The notes: generated from the letters alone by a model not told the origin. Shown: positions 12,901 to 23,925, numbered from the stretch's first letter. The stretch: DNA of 64,000 nt from Branchiostoma floridae (GCF_000003815.2 NC_049986.1:752864-816863); one strand, 5' to 3'. Numbers and translations are program-made.

Positions 12901-15900
12901 TTTTTTTAAAGCTTGCTGATGAAAATGAATTTTAAAATGTAAGCATGTATTGGTATTGTATTGGTATGATCCATGTTGAAGTTTGTAAATTTCATTTAAC
13001 ACAAACAAATTGATTAATAGAATTTTCGGTCGCACATCTTTCAACCTATTTTGGAAGTGCTCAGAACAATTGGATCACCACTACTGAAGAAAGTATACAA
13101 GCTTCTTAAAATGGGTTGGTCAGACATACAAGAAGTCTGTGGTCATTACGTACGTGTACATGTGGGTATTCTACAATTTAACAGTACACTTTAATATCAC
13201 TTAAACACGGTATTTAAAAACTATGCTCAACAGCTTACAATTTTGTTTTTTCTACTAACTGCATGCTATTGCATGTTCACAAAGTTGTAACATGGAACAT
13301 TTGGTTGCTATATTTATGACCCTTGACTGTTACCCTTGCCCTGGTGTGTATTTTTCAGGAACGTGGGATGCACGCTCTGTACCTCGTACTGTCTGACTCT
13401 AACAGTAAAGTTAGTCTCTGTCCTAACTCCCATTCACATGCATGGACTTCATATGTCATACATTTTACATGAGACACCTTATATTTCCAATATGTAACCC
13501 ATTGACAATGAGTTAGAAAATCTAATTAATAAATGCATGGTCTATACTATAGCCCAATATCTAGAAATTTACCTTCCTAATGCATGGATAATCTTTTTTA
13601 GACTGAATTTGATTAATACATGTATCTTAATAACCTGATTCAAAACTACATGTAACTAACTGATCTCTGGTTCAAAACTACTAATAAATAATTATAGTAC
13701 TAACCAATGTTGTAATTATACTACTAGTACTAACATTGTAATCTGAGTTACATGTAGGATGTTTCCTCCTATTATGTTCCAACAAGATACATGTGTAATA
13801 AAAACTATGCATCTTGAAAAAAAATTGATGTTTTCTTATACTAATGCAGGGAAATTTTGGGGTATTTCAAGCACAGATATAAGGACCCAAATCTCCCTTC
13901 TCAACTTAGGGTTTTCCCATAATTGATAATGCTAATAAGGGGTGGTCAGGATACTTTTTTTATATCATTTTCATTCAGGGACCAAAATCTGAAACCAGAT
14001 ATGGAATACTGGCTGGAATCTTAAATCAGACTGCCAAATCTGAAACATAGCATAGCCTGGTATGATAACACTAAACTTCTTATACATGTGTCTACTAGAC
14101 TGAACAGATGAACAAACTTGAATCTGTATCTGTGTAGCTAGCGTAACCGCCCTTTGGTATAACACACCAGCTTGAATACAATGAAAAAAGCTAACACACA
14201 CACATAACACTGGTGAAATCCAGTTAGGCCTTGTACAACATACCTGGCAACATGCACCCTTTATCCTTACCTGATACTTCTTTAAACCTGCCACATGTTT
14301 TCATGTACAAACACTGGCCAACAGTGGAACAAACAAGCAGGTCACTTCAGAATCTATTATACCCCCCTCACATTAGGCGCGATTCGATCGGACGACGAGT
14401 CATGACCGTGATGCCGACGAAGAAATGGCAGAGTTCCCCCTTCCCGTCAGGGTCATGCCTCCTCGTAATTTAGAGCTCGCAGACTCGTCGTCCGATCGAA
14501 TCGTGCCTAATGTGAGGGGGGTATTACCACACACCAAGAAGTAAAGAAAAATAGGGAAAAAAAGGCCTGAACAGGGTTGGCAGTTGGCCAGCAAAACAAC
14601 ATGAACCTTTTTTTTCCTAATTGCCACTCTGACAGACAAAAAGCGAAGGTGTTGAAGTGCTGTAGACTTTAGAAGGTGAAGGCCTCACCTGGCTTGGTGA
14701 AGTGGTTGAGTAAACATTACCCTCACAATGGACACCAAACTGACCAAAGACGCTACCCTCAAAAACACTCAAAACCTTTCAGCACACAACAAACCAGGGT
14801 TGTAGCCAGCACCTGTCCTTCAGTCCTTTGAAGGAATTTTGGAGCTGGGGGCTGAAAAAAGTTTTCCCCATTCCGTCCCCAGGGACAAACAAAAATTGAT
14901 ATGTAAAGATATAAAAAAACTGAAACCCATGTGTTCTTCCTCACCAAAACAGATGACATTGAACAGCTTATAGTCTTCAAGCAAAATTTGCACCTCAAAA
15001 TGCAGGAAATATTGTTTCAGAGGGTCTAGGTTTCAAAATTTTCTGGGACCCAGACCCCCTAGAAATGACGCGCAACACCACTCAAAATCGAGGGGACTGA
15101 AAACGATTTCAGGCTGGCTACAACCCTGCAACAAACTGTAACGCACCCAACATCTTATGCTGACTTGTAGGCACGGTCTTACTAGGTTCTCTCTTCGTGT
15201 TTTGGCACGTAGGAGCGAGGGAAAACGATGAGTGCCAGCAGCAGTGGTAGCGGAGACAGCAGGAACCCGGAGAGGGTGACCAGATCCAAGTCTTACGACT
15301 CCGGCTTCTCAGACTACAAGGTAAGATTACAAGGTGGCCTTCATACTTGTTTGGCGGTCGTTGTGATGTGTTTAAGCTGCCGGACTAGGTTTCAAAACTG
15401 TGACAGAAATTTCTATAAGGAGCCATGTTTCAAGTCACCATTAGAGAACAAGAATTTCATGCCTCTACTTACACATCTCCACAACAAACAGTTAGGTGAC
15501 ATATACATGTAGTTCCCTCAGTTACTAGAAACTAAACAATTAACAGTACAGGTATATACTGTCTTGATTCTATTGTGTTTTCACTAAAAACATCGAGCAC
15601 GATTAAAATGGGGACTGAGCAGAGCACTTTGTAGTTTGGACTAATGCTTGTAGACTTTCACGGACTACACCTATATATCAGATATTTTGTGAAAATGTAT
15701 ATTGAAAGGGAATTAATATGTAGNNNNNNNNNNNNNNNNNNNNNNNNNNNNNNNNNNNNNNNNNNNNNNNNNNNNNNNNNNNNNNNNNNNNNNNNNNNNN
15801 NNNNNNNNNNNNNNNNNNNNNNNNNNNNNNNNNNNNNNNNNNNNNNNNNNNNNNNNNNNNNNNNNNNNNNNNNNNNNNNNNNNNNNNNNNNNNNNNNNNN

Positions 15901-18900
15901 NNNNNNNNNNNNNNNNNNNNNNNNNNNNNNNNNNNNNNNNNNNNNNNNNNNNNNNNNNNNNNNNNNNNNNNNNNNNNNNNATTCTCCAGAATTGACTTTG
16001 TTCCTGGGAGACATCTAATTGCATTCTACATATTAATTAGCTTTCAATATACATTTTCACAAAATATCTGATATATAGGTGTAGTCTGTGAAAGGCTACA
16101 AGCATTAGTCCAAAGTGCTCTGCTCAGTCCCATTTTAATCTGCTCGATGTTTAAAGCAATATGCATAATCTTCGATCATTAAATTGTCAGGAAACTGTCT
16201 ACCGGTAGTTCTAAAACCTGCAACCTTGGCACTGTTTCTGAGCTGACTTGAGTCATTTGTCTGTTTCTATCAGGATAAACCAGTGAGAGTCAAGTACACA
16301 ACAAAACCAACCCCCGTGCTCCAACCTCTCCCCATGGCCCAGGCCTCATCCACAGACCTGACTGAAGATCTCACATCCGTTCAGCCAGTTCACATAGAAG
16401 CTGTCAATCAAAAAGCTTACGAAGCCTTTGCCCGGCAAAACCGACCCGAAACCCCCAAGGGGGCCGCGGTGTCCAAGACTAAGGTACGTTCCTACTGGAA
16501 GGAACCGGTGAAGAATTCTGAAATGTACAAACCGAATGTGAAACTAGAAAAACTGAGGCCGTGGCCACCTGAGCTTGGTAATGGCAAGAGGGTGGTCTCA
16601 CCACCAAGTAGGAAAGACTCTTCATCGCCAAAACAAGAACAGGGTAAGGATCAGTCTCCCAAATATACTTCTCCAGCCAGAGTACAGTTCATTGACAACA
16701 AGAAAGGACATGAAAGCAAAATGGCAGAAGAAGACACAAAAAGACAAGTAAGAACTCGGGAAAGACCAAACGGCGCTCGGCGTCCGAGTAGCCAAGAAAC
16801 CTTAGAATCCAATGGAGGTCAACGGACTCCAACGTCACCTAAAGTAAGGACTTTCTCACCCGATATTCCACAACATAGAAAAGGATCAGGGAACCACAGA
16901 TATATAGCAGCTAATTCAGAAACTGGAGATTCACATGTACAGAGACATCACCGCGAGCATCTCTCATCGGGGCACCAGAACCATTCGGACGGAAAACGTT
17001 CACGTGGTTCAAGTGGTTCAGTGCACTATGTCACCATGGACACCATGTCATCATTTCCAGACAATAATGGGACTGGACAAGACAACATAGATGGTTTTCC
17101 ACAGGAAATGGGAGAGTTGCACGAGGCATTCAGGGACGGAAGGACGTGTGAACCAAGGGGTGATTCACGGAAAGGAAGCTGGGATTACGGAAGATCCTCT
17201 TCTGAAGACGTTAGAGCTGGCAACTCTTTCATAGACAGTAAAGATGGGAGAGTCTTCAACAGGTATACTTCTTTCTTTTGTCCTGACTTGTGTTTTCGTA
17301 CTACTACTACTAGGCATAAATTGTTACAGAAGTAGATACTGAAAGCTTTCATTTGCTACTGAAAGCTTTAAAGATATAACTAGAGTTCGGCGACCTCATA
17401 CCTCCATGAAAATTTAGAGCTTTTGTAAATTTCATGCAATTGACTAAGGCATTAACATAATTTATGCATGGTGTTGTTCATTATTGACAAACGTACACAT
17501 GTCACAATTATAAAATTCCCATTATTAATCATAAAGCGGTTTTGTAATTTTTACATAAATTATGCAAATAAGTTCCTCATTACCATATTTGGTATCTGCT
17601 TATATTCCACCTATCATAATTAACATATGTTACATTTATTGAAGTCCAGTTATTGAAAACAATAAAATCATACAATTTCCTCATTAATTATGCAAATGAA
17701 CTCCTCATTTGCATAACATATATATCATTATGAACATCTTTGCCTAAGGTACCCGCATGCCTAATATGATGCCAATCCGTGAATCCTTTCTGCAGTTATC
17801 CTCTTTGGAATATCTTGACAAAAACGCCCCTGCAGTTCCCAAATTAAATGTTAGGGGGCTGGAACTTGCCCCACTTTGTCATGACACTGAAAGCTATCTA
17901 CCAGCCAAATGTCAAGACCATATCATGTCCAAGACAATAGATACATAGAAAAAACTGCTATGATTGAATGTTGTCATTAATTATGCAAATTTGCTCCTAT
18001 TTTGCATAATTAGTATCTTATCTTGTACAACATTGTCTAAGGTACCTACATACCAAAAATCATGAAAATCCGCTGTTCCCTTCTTGAGTTATCCTCTTCA
18101 GAAGTTTTTGACAAAAATGCCCCTGCTATCCCAAAACTAAACGCTAGGGGGCCCAAACTTTTGTCATTTCTTCCTGAGCACAAGAGCTATCTAATACTTA
18201 AAAATGGTGACCATAGCATGTTCAGAACACCAAGATAGCAAAACCGGAAGTTGCGCTGCAGTACCAAGGGGAGCCGCTAGGGGGCCCAAAATCTAATCAT
18301 TTTCAGCTTTTATCACACCCTACCAACATACCAAGTATGAAACCAATCCACCCAACCGTTCTTGAGTTATTTTGTTTACACACACACAAACACACAGACA
18401 GACACACAGACGCGGGGTAAAATATAACCTCCATGACATTTCATGGAGGTAATCACCTTGTTAAGTGTTTGTTGTTCTTGTTGCTACTGTACCTTCTTTA
18501 ATGTAGTATGTTTCATATCTGTTTGTCCTACATGTAATTGTTCTGGCTTGTTCTGTTGAAGTACTAGACTTAGTCTGTTGTGTACGGACAATGTTTGTGT
18601 TTCTCCCACAGTTTGTGTTCCATGTTAACTGTCATCTAACAATGTCATCCTGTTGTATTTCCTCCCTGGCCCAGTCTGTCTGAAACAGAGAAAGCAAAAG
18701 GTGTCAAGAAATTTCGTGAGATGAGACTTCCCCATCCTAACCCTATAACCAGGTAGACCAACCGAGCACAAGAACGATCAGATGTGTTTTTTGCTTTGTT
18801 TTTATTTTTCATTAGAATCATTCTTTTCACGCATAATAACATTTCAGGACATGCGCCAATTGCTGTGGGTGTCTTCTTTTTTCATGCATAACATTTCAGA

Positions 18901-21900
18901 ACATGCTCAAGTTCCATTTTTAACATTTCAGGGTATGCTTACATTGCCGTGGTGTTTCTTTGAGTATGCAAAGCAGTCTTGTAACTATTCTGTACTATGT
19001 CGACTCTTCTTCTTATATACTTTTCTTCTTTAAACCATTCTGTCCAACTAACAAGTCCCTCTCTGTGTGTCAACAACAGAGGGCTGCATTTCAAATGAAC
19101 ATTTTTTTTTTAGTTTTCTTTTACAGAGTTCAGAGGTTACCTGCTATTGGTGTGGTTCCACTCAGTCACAACCATATTTTGTTTGTCTTGTTTATTTTGT
19201 TCTTTCATATCTAACATAATACCCCAACCTCCATCACTCACTTTCCCATGAAGCATATCATTGTTTGTTGTTTTGTGTGTAACTGCTAACTGTGGTGGCT
19301 ACAGCTGGTAATTTGCATATTGGTCAGGGTTATTCCATTTCTATTGTTAGGGGCATAGTAGGAAAAGACTGAAATTCCTTTGCAACTTTTTACCAAAAAG
19401 GAAAAAGTCTTGACCAGTGAATTGAGAGGAGGATTTGTGAGTTAAGATTACAGTCAAACCTGTCTATAGCGGCCACTCAAGGGACCAGACAAAGTTGGCC
19501 ACTATAGACAGGTGGCCTCTGTATAGAGGTGGTAACTTGTAGATAAAATACCCAAGGGACCGACAAAAAGTGGCCACTATGGACAGGTGGCCCCTCTGTA
19601 GAGGTGGCCCCTAATACAGGTTTGACTGTATAATGCACACAGCCTCCAACCTCTATCATTAATGGAATAGCCCTCAATCCATTGGTGGACCTAACAGCTA
19701 ATACTTAAAGCCTATTTTGTTTATCCTACAGTGTGACTTTTTGTTTGTCTCAGTTAACAGAATATGTTTTGCTATATCTATATCAGAATTTCACTTTTAG
19801 GAATAAGACTTTCTATACATACAATGTCATGTAAATGTCACATTAATTTTTTAAATTATTTTAGCATCTGAACATCTGCACACTATATTTCAAAGCAGTT
19901 ATCACACCTAACCATAGATGTATAAACTTAACCTCTTTATATCCTTCATTCTCCCCTCCTTGCCAGGGTTGGAGTAACATGCAATTAATGCCCTACTGTG
20001 ATGTTTTACAGAAGAACACAGGACCCTACAGTGGAGATCTCAGTTGGGAAGGGGTTTGCAGCAGTGCCCAGTAGCTATGTACAGAGGACTGAGGCCTTCA
20101 TCAAAACACACAGGTATGGTTTGTTGTTCAGATTTGAATGGCAAATAAGAAATACATCTTGTACTTGCAATGGTTTTCTAGCTGTTTGTGGTTTATCTCG
20201 CTTTGCAATGCTTCTGTTGTTTCAACTGATAACTCAAAGCATCACAAATAGAACTGTTCTTCATTTTCCCAGTCCAAGTTTCCAAGAATTTGAGTCAATT
20301 TGCCATAATCTGTTTAATTTTTAATATCATGCATTGAAGTTACATGTATATGCTGACAAGTTAAAGTTTTACCCCAAAAAATGTCAAAACTGCATGTTCT
20401 TTTCTTGTGCATTGCACTGTTGTACTCATCTGATGTTTATGATTCAAAATATGTTCCATTTTGAAATGATTTCTCCCATTTTGAAATACCATCTGAGCGG
20501 TGTTTTTTTTCAGGTTTTGCAGTGACCCTTACTGCAAGATCATGACACTGCAAATATGTGACTGTTTTCTTATTCTACAGTATATATAAAAGTGTAATAC
20601 ATAATTGTTTCAACCATGAACACAGCAGAAGCCTTCTTTTCCCTCCTATGCTAACATAAAACCATTGCGAAAGCAACTTTGATAATATTGCAGTAATAAC
20701 TAATATTTATGACATGTTATTTTTCCCTCTACTTGTGACTCATCAACAGTTTTTTGTCCTTACAGACCAGCGGTTAGAAAGTCCCTCATCTCCAACTTCC
20801 CCCCGACCCGGATAGTTCCTCCCCACAGCCTGGGGGTGGGAGGGAACAAGAGCATGTGGCAGCCTGAGTTCCCCTCCCGTCCCCTGGAGAAGAGCAACTC
20901 CAACAAGTTTGTACCCATGCAGTACAGAACCCAGCCCCTCAACATGCCCACACCAGGGCTGCACAGGGAGGGAACCATCCCAAACCTATTCAGCAAAAGT
21001 AAGATATAGTCTATAAATACAATTCAATCTCTACCACTGGATTAAAAATGGAGATTTTCTTCAGGATCTGGATATTTCAAGTGACATCCATCACTTTTCT
21101 TCAGCATCCCTAGAATGAACCGTTTTTTAAAATCAAGTTATAGAGATTGAATTGTATTTGAATATTGTTTTCCTGGATATCTAACCCACATAAATGTAAG
21201 ACTGAGTCTCCGGTAGAGATTTTTGAGGGCCTCAGGAATCCAAACCTATCATATCTCCAAAGCCTCTTCTTTACTTCTATCCTCTCCCCTATTTATGTAG
21301 AGGACAGAAGAGACTCTGGAGCTATGATAGGTTTTGGATACCAGGCTGATTTTTCATCAGATGCGGGATTATAAAGAAATATTGAGTAACAGACGACAAG
21401 TTATCTTTACATGTCAAGTTCATGTAATAGAAAAATGAATACTAGATAAATTACCAGCCAGGGTGCCATCTGATATTCTGCCGAGGCTTTAACATGACTT
21501 GTATACAATGCCCCTTCAGAGAGTAGATTTGTCTATCAACTTTATGTCTCAGTCAAAAATGTTTCTCAAAATCTGTAACTTCAACATTGTATTACTATGA
21601 TATGTGATTGCATTCTGTAAAGTGTTTTGATGTAAGACTTGAATGTGTCTCATTTCTGCCAACAGGTGCATTTCTACAGAAGTTAGAGGCCCTGGGGTAC
21701 ACAGGCTCCAAAACTAACCTCAGACCCATGTACGACAGCACCCCAGAAAAGAAACCTGGTGCGAAGGCAGCTACAACCGAGAAAGATAGGTAGGTAGATG
21801 TAGATGTATAGTTACGGTATTTCTTACCTAACTGAGATCTATTATTCTACTGTATAGATCGTGAACTCTGTTTTGGAATTGAAGTGTTTTCAGCACTCTT

Positions 21901-22184
21901 GCCTCATTCAAGAATTTGATTTTTTTTTCAGTTAGTTGATAGCAAAAAATTCAAAGATTTTTATGGATCTAACTTGCCTTTATTACTTCATCCTTAGGTC
22001 ACCTCCAGCCCACCTGAAGACCAGCAAGGATCCACACCTGCACGCCTCCTGTCAGTATTCCCCGGCACTGCAGCACAGCCTGACAGCCCACCACAACAGA
22101 CATGCAGTACCTGTAGTCACCGAGTCCGTCTGTGTCCCCACAACCTCCCCCTCCCCTGACCATGTGCTACAGAGCCCCAGTTGA
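921..22184 (+). CDS. Large armadillo-repeat / fibronectin type III protein (3' part, 23 exons)
   Basis: Exons: 921-1101, 2702-2832, 3873-3973, 4247-4341, 4852-5048, 5972-6050, 6369-6474, 7546-7629, 8009-8158, 8960-9076, 9517-9596, 10342-10408, 11491-11687, 11957-12026, 12367-12450, 12719-12798, 15213-15320, 16274-17262, 18675-18752, 20012-20113, 20766-20998, 21666-21789, 21998-22184. All junctions are AG/GT and phases match throughout, giving 1212 residues plus stop. The 5' end lies left of the window. Exons up to 6474 encode Leu/Ala/Asn-rich helical repeats of armadillo type (VGGNAAYILGTIA, NQWIASNAALVLARL). Exons 7546-12026 encode about three FN3 domains (LQPYTQYSFRLQA, LQPQTTYDIHVCAITNKGKG, LKPDTDYSVTVVAVTNQGKC). 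The rest is disordered Ser/Pro/Arg/Lys-rich sequence, mostly from the 989-nt exon 16274-17262. No signal peptide or membrane segment is seen in the visible part, so a cytoplasmic scaffold is plausible. The function is not recognised. Confidence 0.85.
2349..2669. mobile_element. TIR element, CAGGG family G (copy 1), 5-bp TSD GATTC
   Basis: The element starts CAGGGTTGAACAAGT and ends ACTTGTTTATCCCTG. The 5-bp duplication GATTC flanks it at 2344-2348 and 2670-2674. The interior carries repeated CTTGCCCGA-type motifs in both orientations and no coding capacity. A second copy is at 22246-22571. Confidence 0.75.
2848..3326. mobile_element. TIR element, CAGGG family F, 5-bp TSD TCAAA
   Basis: Termini are CAGGGATCGAAATACTT and its near inverse ending TATTTCGAACCCTG, flanked by TCAAA at 2843-2847 and 3327-3331. 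The subterminal regions repeat the motif TGCAAGTT. It lies 15 bp downstream of the exon ending at 2832. No transposase is visible. Confidence 0.75.
3351..3690. mobile_element. TIR element, CAGGG family D (copy 1, right end eroded)
   Basis: It begins CAGGGCTCAAAATAC. The body repeats ACCTGCAC / GTGCAGGT motifs and matches the complete copies at 10655-11381 and 40873-41224. The right terminus (expected TTCGAGCCCTG) has decayed after GGTGGTATTTCA near 3690. Confidence 0.65.
4665..4745 (-). mobile_element. tRNA-derived SINE head, remnant
   Basis: The minus strand reads AGTATAGTGGTTAGCC, then GTGAGTTTGAGTCGC, an A-box/B-box pair spaced as in a tRNA gene. Flanking sequence does not fold into a tRNA, so this is a SINE head within the intron between the exons ending 4341 and starting 4852. 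Confidence 0.5.
5141..5372. repeat. Inverted-repeat element in an intron
   Basis: The left arm (about 5141-5185) and right arm (about 5325-5372) are near-perfect reverse complements around GGTAACCTATATCCGTTG and CAACGGATATAGGTTACC. The 140-bp spacer shows nothing coding. A clear target duplication was not found. Confidence 0.65.
6580..7035 (+). mobile_element. Retroposon-like unit with an internal ~62-bp minisatellite and poly(A) end
   Basis: About five to six copies of a ~62-bp unit containing TCTAAGTTCATTATTGTTAT are followed by a unique ~110-bp tail ending in CCCAATTTAAAAAAAAAA. The same minisatellite (fewer units) and same tail ending in an A-run recur at 42545-42805. The shared body and A-rich end fit a retroposed sequence. 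The 137-residue Leu/Ser-rich reading frame across it is the minisatellite read as codons, not a gene. Confidence 0.65.
7084..7300 (+). mobile_element. tRNA-derived SINE, forward orientation
   Basis: The head at about 7088-7165 contains an A-box-like TGGCACAACGGCTAGAGC and a B-box-like AGTTCGAAGTTCGATACTC, followed by a C-rich body. It lies in the 1-kb intron between exons ending 6474 and starting 7546. The tRNA arms do not pair fully, so it is read as a SINE head. The right boundary is uncertain. Confidence 0.6.
8337..8485. mobile_element. Short MITE with TA ends, family L (copy 1)
   Basis: TIRs TACAGTAGAAGCCGCTTAAT and the inverse ending AACTGGCTTCTACTGTA enclose about 150 bp. A TA at each end fits the TA duplication of Tc1/mariner-type elements. 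A relative is at 27691-27874 in the LRAT-like gene. Confidence 0.75.
9768..10279. mobile_element. Harbinger-like MITE family C (copy 1), TSD TTA
   Basis: Long TIRs start GGCCACAGCAAGTAAATTTT and end with the inverse, flanked on both sides by TTA (9765-9767, 10280-10282). Full relatives lie at 22769-23286 and 61927-62464, each also flanked by TTA. A 3-bp TTA duplication is typical of PIF/Harbinger elements. No coding sequence is present. Confidence 0.8.
10655..11381. mobile_element. TIR element, CAGGG family D (copy 2), 5-bp TSD GTATA, carrying a nested insertion
   Basis: Termini CAGGGCTCGAAAC and TTTCGAGCCCTG are flanked by GTATA at 10650-10654 and 11382-11386. The element is split by family E at 10797-11160. 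Without the insertion and its duplicated target it is about 355 bp, close to the 352-bp copy at 40873-41224. Confidence 0.85.
10797..11160. mobile_element. hAT-like MITE family E (copy 1), nested, 8-bp TSD TGTGATGT
   Basis: Termini are TAGGGCTTTAGCCAGC and GCTGGCTAGAGCCCTG. A perfect 8-bp duplication TGTGATGT occurs at 10789-10796 and 11161-11168, inside family D sequence. 8-bp duplications and CAGGG-type ends are typical of hAT elements. The other copy is at 53911-54250 in RPL7A. Confidence 0.85.
13359..13404 (+). other. Possible alternative exon of the ARM/FN3 gene
   Basis: A good polypyrimidine tract and acceptor (TTTTTCAG) precedes GAACGTGGG, encoding ERG in frame with the exon ending 12798. 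The constitutive exon at 15213 also begins ERG. The available donor (13405, GTAAAG) leaves a phase that does not join 15213 in frame, and readthrough meets a stop. It could give a truncated isoform or be fortuitous. Confidence 0.3.
14360..14523. mobile_element. Harbinger-like MITE, TSD TTA
   Basis: Near-perfect TIRs (TACCCCCCTCACATTAGGC and inverse) continue for more than 40 bp through GATTCGATCGGACGACGAGTC. TTA flanks both sides (14357-14359, 14524-14526). The total is 164 bp and not coding. Confidence 0.8.
14795..15128. mobile_element. hAT-like MITE family I, 8-bp TSD CAACAAAC
   Basis: Termini CAGGGTTGTAGCCAGC and GCTGGCTACAACCCTG are flanked by a perfect CAACAAAC at 14787-14794 and 15129-15136. 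An internal segment (GCACCTCAAAATGCAGGAAA) is shared with family J at 43609-44000, so the two are related. Confidence 0.85.
15589..16152. repeat. Large inverted repeat spanning the assembly gap
   Basis: The left arm 15589-15723 and right arm 16026-16152 are reverse complements over about 130 bp (shared blocks include CTACATATTAATT, CACAAAATATCTGATATATA, CAAGCATTAGTCCAAA). A few mismatches and one small deletion separate them. They enclose the gap and 45 bp of known sequence, and look like the TIRs of one unresolved element. Confidence 0.85.
15724..15980. other. Assembly gap (257 N)
   Basis: There are 257 consecutive undetermined bases in the intron between the exons at 15213-15320 and 16274-17262. 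The flanking exons join in frame without it, so no coding exon needs to be missing. Confidence 0.99.
17390..18455. repeat. Dispersed repeat with CCTCCATG hairpin ends and degenerate internal duplication
   Basis: Both ends carry ACCTCCATGA-type sequence, and the right end forms a short hairpin (CCTCCATGACATTTCATGGAGG without its centre). Inside, the motif TTATGCAAAT / ATTTGCATAA recurs, a block at about 17745-17905 is repeated in diverged form at about 18040-18240, and a CA-rich stretch lies near 18375-18410. Reading frames here are short and decayed. A related segment, opposite orientation, is at about 29925-30310. Confidence 0.55.
19449..19630. mobile_element. Mariner-like MITE family M (copy 1), TA ends
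   Basis: TIRs TACAGTCAAACCTG and CAGGTTTGACTGTA enclose a body repeating GGCCACTATAGACAGGTGGCC-type blocks. The end-of-window sequence from 63770 is a second copy. The larger element at 50970-51816 shares the terminal 14 bp. Confidence 0.75.
21239..21338. repeat. Short inverted repeat in an intron
   Basis: CCAAACCTATCATATCTCC is mirrored by GGAGCTATGATAGGTTTTGG about 80 bp away, with the paired CCTCTTCTTTAC / AGAAGAG inside. A similar paired CTCTTCTGACCTCTCC / GGAGAGAACAGAAAAGAC block lies at about 26390-26440. Confidence 0.5.
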
Positions 22185-22245
22185 CAATGAGTCGTGCAAC
22201 ACCTTGCTATTCATCAAACATGAATCCCATGAAAGCCACAGGTTG

Positions 22246-22571
22246 CAGGGTTGGACAAGTCCACTGGCTCAATTTTCCTTGGCAAGTGAAAGGGCTGATT
22301 GGACAAGTGTTTGTCTTACCCCACTTGTCCGATCGGGCAAGTAAGATTTTTCCATGAACGAGATTTTGATATATTTGTTACTTTTCCCTGTCATGGCATC
22401 AAGCATTGTTCAAGACAGAAAATAGAGCCTATCATAAAAGAATTCTTTACTGGAAGTGAAAATACATAGAAAAATGTTTAGATTTCAGACAAGTGAAAAG
22501 TTCGAGCAAGTACATTTTTCATGTGCTTGCCCGATAAGAGAAGTGAATTTTAGAAAACTTGTTAAACCCTG
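22246..22571. mobile_element. TIR element, CAGGG family G (copy 2)
   Basis: Begins CAGGGTTGGACAAGTCC and ends AACTTGTTAAACCCTG, with the same CTTGCCCGAT interior motifs as 2349-2669. The flanks are GGTTG and GGTCG, one mismatch from a 5-bp duplication. Confidence 0.65.
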
Positions 22572-22768
22572 GGTCGTACCATTAGTCTCTATAGTTCAGC
22601 TTGCTTTTTGCACTGATTCTACAGTACCTGCCAGGCATCTAAAAGGTATTCCTTCTCTATATTTGTACATGATGTCTGCATATAGTGGCTACTATTATTG
22701 ATAGTCCCATTATAGACCTCCTATACCTTATTTTCTTAAGCCTGTATACATTCCATGAATGCACCTTA

Positions 22769-23286
22769 GGCCACAGCAAGTAAATTTTATGGATGACATC
22801 CGTGCGCTCATTAATTTTCGCCTGATTTCAGAAAAAAAAACAAGAATTTTTTTTCTTCAGAGATGGTCAACATGACGAGAAAGTACCAAAATGGGAAAGA
22901 ATGTTGTGTTTTAGCCTAATGATTGTACTTGTAGAAGTGACACTAGCCAGGTAGCCATGACTGTAGTTATAGACGTGAAACCAGCTGGATAAGTGGCACC
23001 ACAATGGAAGTCATGAGTGTAGTGGTCATATTGGTAAGCGATACCAGTCTACTACACTAGTGTCACTTTTGCTACACTAGTTCACGACTTGAAGACAGTA
23101 ATGAATGATTTGTTGTCAGTGCTACCTTGATTTGTCACTTCAACTCTTGTTTCAACATTTATGGTGTCAATTTTGAAAATCTCGCCATCTTTTTTTTTTT
23201 TTACCCATCTTGTTTTTTTTTCGCCCTATCTCATTATTTTTGCAGTCTGCAGAGGATGTCATCCATAAAATTTACTTGCTGTGGCC
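22769..23286. mobile_element. Harbinger-like MITE family C (copy 2), TSD TTA
   Basis: GGCCACAGCAAGTAAATTTT at the left and its inverse at the right are flanked by TTA (22766-22768, 23287-23289). It is 518 bp and lies in the probable 3' UTR. Confidence 0.8.
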
Positions 23287-23925
23287 TTACTGTAAATTTA
23301 TTACCTTGGTGATGGTAGAAAAGAGAGGTACATGTACACGAACATGATTGGATGAAATATTGGACAAACTGTTGAATATTTGTATATTAATTTTTGTACA
23401 TATTGGGGAAAGTTGTATATATCTTGTTAAAACACAAACGTTTTTGTAACTAAAGGTAATACAGTCAGATTGTTTAAGTAGAGTTTAACAGACTTTTTTA
23501 CTCAACACACCTGTTACAAACTTCTAAATGTAAAGGCAGTGAAATAAAAGCAGCTATTCTGGCTGCTGTATGTAAACCATTTAACACCATACTTCTCATA
23601 ACTAAGTTGAAAAATTAGGATAGATTCACTCAAAAAGCAAGTAATCATGATTGCTATTCTTTACTTTGAAGACAAAAATCATAACCCTCTGTTGCATATG
23701 ACATATTTATGTGACTAAAATGCAACTTTGATTGTATTTTTTATTGCTTTTTATTTTTAAGGAAATTCAAATCAGTGTTAGATGTATATTTAGTATCATT
23801 GTTAACCTATACTGTACAATGAATATTCTAGATGCAAAGTAAATACATGACTATGTAAAGTAAAATATATCTTTATAAATGGACTGTTGCAGTTCAAGTA
23901 ATAAACAGTTCCAATGTCCATGTGT

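Larger units (their letters stand above)
22185..23925 (+). other. Probable 3' UTR of the ARM/FN3 gene
   Basis: After the stop at 22182-22184 no further exon is evident. Two TIR elements lie in the region. A canonical AATAAA at 23900-23905 is the best poly(A) signal, with T/G-rich sequence after it. An earlier AATAAA at about 23543 is an alternative. The extent is inferred. Confidence 0.5.

Noticed and set aside
15644-16024. Open frames across the N run on both strands
   Set aside because: They consist of undetermined residues and exist only because N is not a stop.
17757-17948. 63-codon frame inside a dispersed repeat
   Set aside because: The diverged second copy of the block (about 18040-18240) has stops in the same frame, so no selection on protein.
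19127-19135. 9-nt micro-exon in the ARM/FN3 gene (acceptor TTTTACAG, donor GTTACC)
   Set aside because: Phase would allow it, but flanking exons join without it and the donor is poor.
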